Positions 23,301 through 33,500 of a stretch of DNA of 64,000 nt are shown piece after piece. The notes beneath the pieces were generated by a model. That model did not search any database. It worked only from the letters and a program-made list of their open reading frames with translations, and was not told the origin of the DNA. The number at the start of each line of letters is the position of its first letter. The stretch's first letter is position 1. This DNA comes from Lepidonotus clava (Eukaryota > Annelida > Polychaeta > Phyllodocida > Polynoidae). The position numbers and the translations under genes are program-made. The stretch covers positions 18,159,961 to 18,223,960 of the forward strand of contig OW387148.1 of NCBI GenBank assembly GCA_936440205.1, given 5' to 3'.

Positions 23301-24595
23301 TAATCTGACTATCATCGTCAACCACTTAAGTCTTATGTAAGAGCAAACTGCTGAGTTGGTACTCATTTGGGGGAATTGACTGTTACTTTAGATAGATGGA
23401 AGCTGACGCATAACAGTAACATACGAAACGTTACCATATGTGCAGGGTGGACGGCTTTACAGACTCTACAGACAGAGGAGGGCACATACATGTTCCTTCC
23501 TCTATCAAAACTTATGTATGTGTGTATCTATATAGTGATTGAAGTGTCAGAATATACTTTTAACATGCTCCTTTTTAACTATAACTGTCTAGACGGTTAA
23601 TCCATGGCCATATATCAGTTCCCAGATACTTTCCAAATGAATGTACATCAAACTACTATGCTTTTGAAATGCCAAGGTCCTCATAAAGTTTATTTCCTGA
23701 TATATATAATAAAGTTCAAATGTCTGTGCGTACAGAAAACTTCCACAAACATGATTTACCAAAGGTTAATTGAACGCTCATATCTCACAACTCCTTATTC
23801 CGACTACCTGCAGGTTATTTCCATGTCTTTTAAGACTAACCACTCTTTGAAGTTGGCTGCCTACTGTCTTTATGAACCCATAAACCAGGTGGACGGCTTG
23901 GATTGCTTCTTACCGGCCACGAGCCTTTGTTCATGGTGATGCATGGCGTTTGGAGTGGTATTAATCCACAGAGGTGGGCGTGAGAGGCATGGTGAAGGAG
24001 CGGTCTGAGCAGCTCCCGACCTGCTCACACCGAGCAGGTATGCGTATTTTGAATAGGGACCGGAGTTATTTTGTGGACACATAGTTTGGGTCGTTAAGGG
24101 GATGCCAGAAGTGGGAGTTATGACAGGAATATCGTATCAAAACTCACGCTTCTCTTCCAGGTTATTTCAATAAGAATTAAACCCAGTATTCCATAACTGT
24201 ACTTTGCTATAGCCGAACCAGTTATTACGCATTGGTGTGAATTGGTACCATAAGTCACATGAAATTAGTGCGCTAATTTAGAATGCTGACGTTGCAAAGT
24301 ACCAGTTTTGGGCGTGAATTACCATCAAAACAATATCCTTTGGAGTATATTTGAGTGTCCTGTAAACAAAAGTCCCTTAAAAAGTGCAAGCTTATCCCTA
24401 GAAATTGCAAATCGGTTCCTGGAATAACGGGCAGAAGGTGTACAATCTGCAATGCAGTTCATTTTTAGCTGGAGTGAGAGTGTTGCATCCTTTATCTCAA
24501 CATAAGTAGCATGTGGGTATCACGATGTCATGGAGTAGTCCCGCTTATACCAGGCAATATGCAGGGGTGTTGCTTTATGCACCGACCACGTTGCA
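20361..24595. other. Non-coding stretch with one regulatory-like cluster
   Basis: Four kilobases without a supported exon. A short ATG-led frame ending at a donor-like CCCAG/GTAAGAG lies at about 21160-21197 but has only about eleven codons. Frames near 23.4-23.9 kb are open but AT-driven and show no motif. Confidence 0.5.
20590..20635. promoter_or_regulatory. CCAAT / E-box cluster
   Basis: ATTGG (inverted CCAAT, an NF-Y-type site) at 20590-20594, the 8-bp palindrome TCACGTGA (bHLH-ZIP E-box) at 20605-20612, and a second ATTGG at 20631-20635. The 10-base gap between the first ATTGG and TCACGTGA is the same as in the cluster at 42.4 kb, though the sequence between is unrelated. No transcript start can be assigned. 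Confidence 0.35.
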
Positions 24596-24598
24596 TGA

Positions 24599-24958
24599 AG
24601 GCCCATTCGCCCTGGCCGATCATTCTGTCGGATTGGGCTCCGATAAAATGGTCGCATGCATAAGACGATAATCTCAAGGCCGATAAAATTATCGTAAACC
24701 ACCGAAATTCAAGAAAATATCATTCATACTGATAAAAGAAGTCCCTACCGATTGCAAACGATAACTTTTCAAGTACTTAACTACTTCAAGTACTACTTCA
24801 AGTAGCCTACAGTCGGCTGGAATTCAAACGATTTGATCCAACATTTTAGATCTGATCGGTTCCTGACCTTTCATTTGAAGTATCGTTTGTACCAGAATTG
24901 CAAACGATAAATGTCACAAGGGATCGCATGTACCAAATCTGCCAGGGCGAATGGGCCT
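24599..24958. mobile_element. 360-bp MITE with TGA target duplication
   Basis: The terminal inverted repeat AGGCCCATTCGCCCTGGC is perfect for 18 bp and nearly so for 22. It is flanked on both sides by TGA (24596-24598 and 24959-24961). A 3-bp TNA duplication suits the PIF/Harbinger superfamily. The interior is AT-rich with repeated CAAACGAT and CGATAA words and no coding capacity. A second, left-incomplete copy lies at 51.3-51.6 kb. Confidence 0.85.
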
Positions 24959-24961
24959 TGA

Positions 24962-25852
24962 GGCACTTGGCATCACTTCTAGATCTGGTTAAACACACTG
25001 TCGGTGTTCGAAGATCCTATTTCCCTACTTACCCTGCTAATTCTTTAGCAAATAGATCACAGTCAGTTCTCTAAGTATCTAGAGTTTGATACTCTGATAT
25101 TTCCATCAAAGCAATGGAAAGCGGACATAAAATAACTGATTAAAAAAAGAAATGGTTGTATTTCACTAGTCAATATTTATGCATGATCCCGGGAACGGTT
25201 TGCTGGAATAAAATGCTAAGGGCAGACATGTTATTATAGCACGAGAAAGGCTTTTCAATTCTCTTTACAAGTTAACATGGAATGTATAGCATATAGGGAA
25301 GAGCATTCTCTGCAATTTGGTGTATTGGAATACGTCCTACTAAGACATGCGGATTTAAGAAAACTAAAAGAACCAAGCGTTACCTGTTTGCCAGCTTTTG
25401 AAAGTATACGGCATTTCAGCATAGTTACGCAAGGAGATCATGGGCAGAATTATTGCATCAATTCCTATGAGAAATTAGATTTTAGGGGGTTTATAAGAAA
25501 ATTATACTTTAGTCTCTGAAAAGAAATTATTCCAATTTGCTCTCTCTAATGATAATCTGTTCGGAGATTAGGTTCCGAAACAATTGTAATGAAAATTAAT
25601 GGTACCCTGGATAGCCTTATTGTCTGTTCTGAATGAAGTTGATACCTCATCTTGCAATTTTTGTCACTGCATCGATCTAGGAGCCTCATTATAAGAGAGG
25701 TTGAAAGGATGGCAGTGGTTCAGTAGATTGTCCTGTTTGGTTATGTAATCTTCCTTTATTTTTACTCTGCTCCTTCAATTCTTGAGTTCAGTGCCCCTGT
25801 CTTTGAGTCTCTCTCACAATCACAGTCTTGGTGAATTCACGCACATTTACTG
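24962..25852. other. Non-coding stretch
   Basis: One 80-codon frame at 25277-25519 begins with ATG, but it has no recognisable motif and ends in AT-rich sequence. Nothing else is seen. Confidence 0.45.
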
Positions 25853-26361
25853 CACTGAAAACACAGAGTTGTCAAAAGTGGTGCCAAAAACGACAACCCA
25901 AGGTTGTCACAGGCTGTGTCTGTGTCTGTTAGACAAAAAATCTTATTTATGAATATTTTCATGTTGTAGATATCACAGTCATTATAATGGCATCCTATTA
26001 TGTTATTACTAGTTAGGTGTGGCCATTACACATAGGAGGCCTATGAGTTGTATGGTTTTGACACCATTCACTTACAACACTGGGTTGATATAGACAGAGG
26101 CCATGACAACCCTGGGCTGTCACTTTAGGCACCATTCACCTACAACCCTACTGGGTTGTTATCCAGCCTCAGAATTCACAATGACAACCCTCTGACCACC
26201 CGAAAGTTGTCAAAGGATTGTCACAAGGTAGTCACACAGCATTGATGGCCTGAAATGAGCCCTGTGATGACCCAAAAGTCACCTATGAGAGCCCAAAAGT
26301 GACCTGTGACAACCCTTTGACAACCTTGCAGTGGCTCTCTGACGACCTTGTGTTTTCAGTG
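25853..26361. mobile_element. 509-bp terminal-inverted-repeat element
   Basis: The left end CACTGAAAACACAGAG and right end CTTGTGTTTTCAGTG are inverted repeats of about 15 bp with one extra base. The interior is rich in GACAACC and its complement GGTTGTC, in both orientations, so the subterminal sequence may fold further. No clean target duplication is visible and no coding frame is present. This is a non-autonomous DNA transposon of unknown superfamily. Confidence 0.65.
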
Positions 26362-28279
26362 TGGTGTTCCTCACCCTATTGACTTGATCACGTTTGTTCT
26401 GTCTTTATAGAAACAAAATGAATTCCGATTACCTTGTTATATGGGAACATTGTTTATTCTAGCAAATAACGGAAGACCCTTGCACAAAAACATCACGATA
26501 TCATACTTTATCAATTATCACTTTAAATGTTAGTACAAACCCATATACCCGTACAAAACCCAACTGGAAATCGCATTTAACTTCAGATTAACCTCCCCAG
26601 TAACCCTAAGATGACCTTCGGCAATAGGTAATGCCCTTCAGCGACCCTGAGGTCCATTCTGACCACAGCAGGAAGCAGTTGACTGAGCCCCTCCCCCGCC
26701 CAAAGTGAGGGGGAAATCGTTAGTTCTGCTCAGTAGAAGTGTCTCCATCTGACCCTCCTTAGCAGTGGACTTCTTCCAGCACAAATCTCATGACTCAGCA
26801 CTTTCCCTGCAGCAGAGTCTCTCTCTAGAAAGGTTGACGAAGCCTGCTGAGCGTGGGAGTTAATCTAGAGCAGTATTTTTATCTGGAGGATTAGAAAAGA
26901 AAATTGATCGAGAAAACCAGACTAGCCTAAACTGACAAGGAGGGAGTGAAAAAAGGACTTTCCTTTTTCTGGTTGTCAATGTGAATAGGCTCTTTATCAT
27001 TAGATTGGTGGTATTTTTCCTCACAGATCGTTTGTTGTTTAATGTGAAGGCTTAGTATGTGTCAAGGCGTTATTGATGAATGAGGCAATAAACTAGGGGT
27101 GTTGATGTTAGTTGATCAGAATGTCACCGAGTATTTGTCCATGAAAAAAACACAATATGAGTGTTAACTTTTTTTGCATCTTTTTTTTTACGCATAAGCA
27201 CGGTGCTCCGCTATCGTTATGGACTTGAAGAAACGTTCTTGGCTATGGATTCCAATGGAGGCAATGCAGTGGTAGTTAAAGGGGTGTCAGTGTGCAGAAG
27301 CGTGAAGTAGTTGCATAGTGTGTATTTTTTTATATCAGGACACGGGTCTTTAAAATTTGAAGACCCGTGTCTTGATATCAAAAGAAATATGAACATTTAA
27401 TATTCATGTACATCAATAGACACGATTATTGATAAAGACAATTGATTATTCCTACTCTATTGTTTAGACATATACCTTTTACTGTGATAGACTCTGATTA
27501 TACAGAATAAAGTATATAATCTTGTTATAAGTTGGTATAAGTAGGCTTATTTGAAATGAATATCTTGTGAATAGTCCAGAATTCTAGTACATTGCCTCCC
27601 GAGTAAAAAATAATTGCTTTTGCAAAAGCATCAGTAATGTACAATGGCTCTCTACATTATGAACAATAGCTGGGAACCGGAGCTACGATGTTCCTCTGAT
27701 TTTGACATTTGAGAATGAACATTCAAAAGTCTATAAGACATCATTTTCTCCATGTCTAGTTTCAAATAACACCCTCTGTCTTTCTTTTTCACAAAGGATA
27801 GACCGAAAGCTGTGAGGTCCTGAGCGGCCTAGCAGATACTATGACAGATCTAAATAATAAATGTTCCCACCAGTCACCAGCTCCCCACCACGTGACCTCT
27901 GGCCGGCCTCACACTGGTACCTGGCGTGTCCCTACATGTCCCTGTCACTGCTGGAGACAACCTACCGAAACCAGCGGCTCATCCGTCATAGTTGAGACGT
28001 CATGACTTTATAGGGGTGGCTCAGACCTTTGGAGGCAGTGCCTAGTGCAGCCCATATAGAATTCACAAAGCAGGCATGTTTCTAAGTCGTGTTTGAGTGT
28101 GTCTGAAACCCTTCCAGAGTTATCGAAATGGATAGATATGTATAGATATCTGAATATGAAAATAAAAAAATGCACTTGCAATTATGTCCCATTACTTTTG
28201 ATCCTGAGCATAAGAAGTATTGTATTTCTTCTCATCCCTAGTATCTTAAACATTACACACACATAGGTACGAGTATAGG
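26362..28279. other. Non-coding stretch
   Basis: No gene supported. It holds the short palindrome described at 27332-27378 and an isolated CACGTGAC at about 27891. Confidence 0.5.
27332..27378. repeat. 47-bp near-perfect palindrome
   Basis: ATATCAGGACACGGGTCTT at 27332-27350 faces its inverted copy at 27360-27378 with one mismatch, separated by nine bases that are themselves partly self-complementary. As RNA it would be a 19-bp stem with a short loop. Confidence 0.75.
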
Positions 28280-28542
28280 GGGTGTAGATGGGGGTCCCTA
28301 TGTCGCCCTGTCGAATTTAAGAACTGGCTCTGTCGCCCTGTCGAATTCAAGAATTAGCTCTGTCGCCCTGTCGAATTTAAGAATAGGCTGTGTCGCCCTG
28401 TCGAATTTAAGAATTAGCTCTGTCGCCCTGTCGAATTTAAGAATAGGCTGTGTCGCCCTGTCGAATTTAAGAATAGGCTGTGTCGCCCTGTCGAATTTAA
28501 GAATAGGCTATGTCGCAGTGTCGATTTTAGGGGTCTACACCC
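28280..28542. mobile_element. Inverted-repeat element enclosing a minisatellite
   Basis: The left end GGGTGTAGA and right end TCTACACCC are perfect 9-bp inverted repeats, and both are followed inward by a GGTCCCTA or TAGGGG block. Almost all of the interior is the 30-bp tandem array. AGTATAG occurs just outside both ends with slightly different spacing, so a target duplication is possible but not clean. Confidence 0.55.
28300..28525. repeat. 30-bp minisatellite, seven full units
   Basis: The unit is close to TGTCGCCCTGTCGAATTTAA plus GAATAGGCTG. Seven full units and one degraded unit run head to tail. Units alternate between GAATTAGCTC and GAATAGGCTG endings in the middle, and the last two full units are identical, suggesting stepwise expansion. 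Confidence 0.92.
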
Positions 28543-29941
28543 ATAGTATAGGCAGGTATGAACGTATGTGTATTTTGTGAGATATTATCTCAGTATGATA
28601 TTGTGTGTAAGTATTTTTATCCATGGTTTTGCAGGCCAATCATCAGGTTGAAATAGAACCCACATTGTTGTAAAAGCCTGCTAACTGATATTCAAATTTC
28701 CAATATTGAATCTTCATTCTCCATGTGCCTCCAATTCTAGAAACAAAAGGCCACAGAAGAAGACACTTTTGCTGTAAGGCAATGAGAGTGCCATATGTGA
28801 TTTGATTCTCCCGTATCGTCTCGTTGCATGTCAGACTTAAGAAATGACCGTGCTCAACGGTCCTTTTTAAGGAGCCAAGGCTCTGATGCTTGGCGACACC
28901 CGGCTATCCCAGGGTGCCATCTGACCATTTGAGAGCCATCCACCACTGACAGTATGGGTCATTTGTAGCAATCTAGGCGGCCATTTGGGGAGAACTGTGA
29001 CGGCCACTGTAACCCTGTAACCATCGATTTGTGGCCATGTCACAGGTGTGGATTGTGGGAGTGTCCCTTGGGGACTGAGTGACCGTTAGAAGGTCCCTCC
29101 CTGACCCAGTAGCTGTACATAGAAAGTGGATGACCCTTGGGGGAGGAAGGCCTGACTACTATAGATTTAAAGTAAGTGCCCTTTCTGAAGGTGGGTAAGG
29201 AAAAACTATGGTCGCACTATTATATTTCCGGATTAATTGATCTTATGTTTTTAAACTATATAAACCCCTCTTCATTTTTCATCCTGATTACATTTTAAGC
29301 TTAGGCCTGCCCTTCTTGCAAAAAAAACAATGTATGTGGACACATTGACAGGCAAAAAATATTTGTGAATTTATTCAATCCAATATAGAAAATGGGGGAT
29401 TTTGGCAAAACATTACATTATTTTCTATTATTTACGTCTTACGGGAAATGACAATATTATTGTTTCACTCATTACTATCGGTTTTTGTGGCATGGGAAAA
29501 ATGCCAAAACAATACAGTACAAAATGTTTATTCAAGGACCTGTTCTGGAGTTAGAACAACAGAAATCTCTGACCTGAAAACGCTGCACAGGCTGGACAGG
29601 CCTTGCGTGCCGGTTGGGGATAGACGAGTGTTTTGGTTATGGACTGAGGTGTGGTGGGGGGCCCTAGGGGCTGGGAGGGGTGCTGTGGATGCTGTGGGAG
29701 GTGTGAGTCCCAAACAACCCCCGGTCAGGGGTGGCGTGGGGCGGGCAGGGATCAGGTGGGCACCGGCCAGGGAGGTAAGTGGTGGCCGCCGGGGAGGAGC
29801 TCCAGGATATACTTCTTCATGCATGACTTTAGTAAACACGGATATATAACTACAGGAATATGGAGAAGATGGCATGAAAGAGCAAACAAGTAGAGAACTA
29901 TGTACAACTGTAAAAAGAAGCATACTTATTAATGGAAACTA
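28543..29941. other. Non-coding stretch with a GC-rich patch
   Basis: At about 29590-29800 the sequence turns GC-rich and both strands stay open for about 130 codons, a composition effect. The plus frame from 29448 begins with a hydrophobic run and meets a strong donor (GGGAG/GTAAGT) at 29775, but the body is Gly/Trp/Arg-rich without pattern. Confidence 0.45.
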
Positions 29942-30102
29942 AAGCCGCGTCCCCACTTGACAGACGAGGATTTAAGTTGCCCGGCGATCGGTGTTAACCC
30001 GTAACTAGTGCTTATTTTTGGTCTTGGTCACAATGGTAGGAAAGGGTTAATGCTAGTTGTCAAGTGACTAAAATCTTAGTTACCCAAGTGGAGACGCGGC
30101 TT
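29942..30102. mobile_element. 161-bp MITE
   Basis: The ends AAGCCGCGTCCCCACTTG and CAAGTGGAGACGCGGCTT are 18-bp inverted repeats with one mismatch. The outside trinucleotides TAA and TAT could be an eroded 3-bp TWA duplication, which would suit PIF/Harbinger, but they are not identical. The interior is non-coding. Confidence 0.75.
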
Positions 30103-30376
30103 ATCACTGTGTGAGAAATGCCTGGAAAGTTAAAAGAAAATCTTCTGTGGTCTATGCTTTAACCACCTCATGGGGTCGGCCAATTTTGTGATACCCCGTG
30201 CTGTCTGAGGGCTCGCAGTCGTATTACTACCATAGAAAGCCGTGATGTAGCGAAAATATTCTGTGACCACACTTATTTGATCAATCTGTAACTTGCTGAA
30301 TTTTATGTAACCGTTCCTTTATCTTATGTGATTTTGAGACCCATCAAAACAGAATGGTATAATATTAGTTTCTTTT

Positions 30377-30590
30377 AGTTATGTTGAGACCTTACAAATA
30401 CAGAATGTTATAACAACATTATCGTTTTAGTGAAAGAACATAACCAGAATGTTACAATGATGTCGTTCTGGCAGGTTTCAGAGGCATCATTGGATGTCGA
30501 CAAAATTATGTAACAAGATCCATAACAGAACTAAACAGAATTTTACTGCAACGTTTTGATAACATGTTTGGTTACCTTGGTCATGTTAAC
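30377..30590. repeat. Interspersed repeat family R, copy 1
   Basis: About 214 bp similar throughout to 40602-40830. Shared landmarks in order are TAGT..GTT.A.ACCTTA, ATGTTATAA, GAACATAA.CAGAATGTTACAA, AACAGAACTAAA.AGAAT and TTACTGCA. It contains repeats of CAGAATGTTA-type words. No coding, no clean termini; class unknown. Confidence 0.65.
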
Positions 30591-33500
30591 ATGTTATTTA
30601 CTTACTTCTCTAACAATTACAGGCAGTACATAACGGTAATGCAGACTAGAATGTGGCAAAAACAAGGAGCACTGTAACCTTGTACCATGGTCCTCCTTTT
30701 AGATAAGATTTAAATCATAATAAAATGATATTCATGAGTATTCCAGATTCTAGTTAAGCTCTACATAACTATTTCAAGAGGAAGCTTTTGTGAAAGTATT
30801 TCTGAAGATGGAACTTTGATTTAACCAACCTTATCGATTTCCTAACGGAGATCTGTGTAATAAAACGTTGTTGGTCTATGGCTTGTGGATTAAAAACGTT
30901 TTTGCTGGAGGTGGGTCGACCGGGTCTTGCAACATAGCCTCTGGGGTGAGATGACTGGGATGCTTTGATATGTCTTCTCTGATTTGCAAGATAACCTTCT
31001 TTGATTAATTTCATAGACAACGGTCTAAGTATTGACTTACTTGCTGTGTAGTGACCTTTGAAAACTAGTTAGGCCTTTACGTAATCGGATGATAGGTTGA
31101 GGTTATTATAATATCCCACGCACCCTAAATCCGACTAAAACTTTCAGCTCTAGAAATGATAGCTTGTGTGTTTGTCTATCAAATGTAGAAAACCAGTTCT
31201 TCCTTTATCTAATTATTTTCATTTGGGACATCCTTGATATCGGTGGACATTCGAATCCTGTAGAACCTTCAGACCGGTAGATTTTTTTTATGTTTAAATC
31301 CCAAGACATCCATTAGACCTACCTTATTCTGGGCACTATATATATGTAAAATATGATGGTTAAACAAAACATCAAAGGATATTTCATCTAACATCACCGC
31401 AGGATCCCCTGATATAGTGTCAGCTGGAATTATTAACATACATAAGTGTTTATCCGACCTGGCGATGAGGCAGTGTATGGACTTTTCATTGACAAAACCG
31501 CACAAACTTCTGTTTTGGTGAAAGTGTGCAGTATTCTATGGTTGGCCTTAAACCTTGACCCTCGAATCAGGTGCTCAGAATCGCTTAGGAAAGCCGACAA
31601 ATTGCTCTGACAACTCAATCTGCAAAAGTTGTGAAATGTCACTTGGCGAGCCACACAAATGTCAAGTGGTCCCCTAAGAAAGCTTAAAGGGGCTATTTGG
31701 GACTGGGGACCTCCGGCCGACGGGATAGGTGGTCTGTGAGGCCGCGTGCCATAAGTACTTAGGGATGACTTCTATGGCAACAGAGTCACCGCTAGTTTGG
31801 GTAATAATAGATTGACGACTGTTTTTGTCCCAGACTAGTTTGACTTTTTAGCGTGCCACTAAACTTATGTTTGATAAGAAACAAGTACCAGGCATTCAGG
31901 ACGAAAGGTATGCACCAGGGTATTGATAGGCATGTGCAATACAATATGGAAATAGAAAATACAAAGTCAGCTCACAGTTTCTGCATTACCCTAAATTGAT
32001 GTTAGTGACATTAAACTATTATTACAATTTAGTGTTACGATATAGTGCCTTTGACCTATTACGATTTAACCATCAAAGATGCAAAGCGTGGTTTTATACG
32101 TTATTCAACCAGTACCAAAACAGCCACAACTCACAGAGTCTTTTACCTGTTCCTTTCTTAAAACTCTGAGTCTCTATAATTATATTTCTCTTTAAGAGCT
32201 CCTTTGCTCTAAACCTACGTCAATTCTACTCGCACGGCCAGTCATGTCGGTCCACATCTGGACTTTAACACGTTTTCCATTGAATTTTCACTCCACATTT
32301 CCAGTCGATCTGCGATTTGGTTAGGGCAGTGGTCCAGAGAAAGGCCAGGACGGACCACGTGGAGAGACGCCCAATTGGCACCAAGTCTTAAATTGAATCA
32401 GAATCGATCGGGGCTGTGTGTATGAACGGACCCTGCTGCTGGGGAGGAGAGGGTAAGATGGGAACATCGGCAAGAGTGCTCGTAATAGTAAAATTCCATT
32501 CAATGTTAAAAGGGGCTTTGCATATGTGATGGTGAGATCTTTCTGGGTCAACTGGTCTTTAAATGTTTCAGTATTTACTCCATGAGTGTTGGCTTAGTCA
32601 ACACGTACGTAATCAGAGTTAACTGATGGAATTGATAAAATTCCTGATTAATCCTGATTGATCTTAGCTGTGCGACCACGAAGGGCTGCGTCACATTTAG
32701 TTTTGTACCTTAATCTTTGAAAAAGGAAACAGTGGGTTAAAATCGTGTAACATCCTGATTCCAAATCTATGTCAGTTGGTGACATAAGTATATTTTCATT
32801 TATTCAATTTCATAATGTTTATTGGCATGTTATCATTAAACATTCAGGTGCGCTACTGGAGGAATGGCAACAGTTTGGAAATTAAAAAACACTATTTTGT
32901 GATTGTACTATTATATGAGGTTCCATTCTGCATAGTGTAAATGTCTGTTTCGATGTTTGGATGTGCTCGGGAAAATTGGAGTTTGAATGGAATTCAGGGG
33001 ACTCGAGCTTATTCAGAGACTTGAGCTTATATGGGAACCCAAGAGCTTTTGTGCATTGAGTGTTTTGAGGGAGAATCTACTCAAATGGTTTTACCATGGA
33101 ATGGCCGGCGGGAGGACTGTTGTGGGTCGAGGCCTATTCTGTCATCATGTCATCATCTTGGTTCTATTGTTACATAGTTGTATAGTTAGAGCAAAGATCA
33201 TGTACCGCCGCTTCTAGCCCCTTACTAGGCCCGGGAATGTATGATCTTTGGTTAGAGGATCTAGTCTTCTAGTGGCCGCTCTCAAGGAACTTTCCCACGG
33301 CCCACATTTGATCGGCAGGTGCCCAAGTCGCCCTAGGATCTCTGTAGCTAAAACATATCATGTGACATTATCCCCCATAAATCTAATGTTTATCCCATAA
33401 ACCACAGACTTCGTGTTACACCTAGACTATTTTGTACTTTATTTTTGGGACATTTCATATTTCAAGTTACTTTTCAAGTACTTGAGTATTTACATAATAA

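Noticed and set aside
23367-23939. Two neighbouring plus frames of 77 and 111 codons
   Set aside because: AT-driven frames without motif, repeat or splice support.
24520-24702. Minus frame of 60 codons
   Set aside because: It lies across the left end of the 24.6 kb MITE and has no protein character.
28300-28525. Regular array considered as a CRISPR
   Set aside because: Units are contiguous with no unique spacers, and the surroundings are animal-type DNA; it is a minisatellite.
29448-29923. Overlapping plus and minus frames of about 130 codons, both with hydrophobic starts; the plus one meets a strong donor
   Set aside because: Both strands are open over the same GC-rich patch, which composition explains; neither peptide has a recognisable fold.
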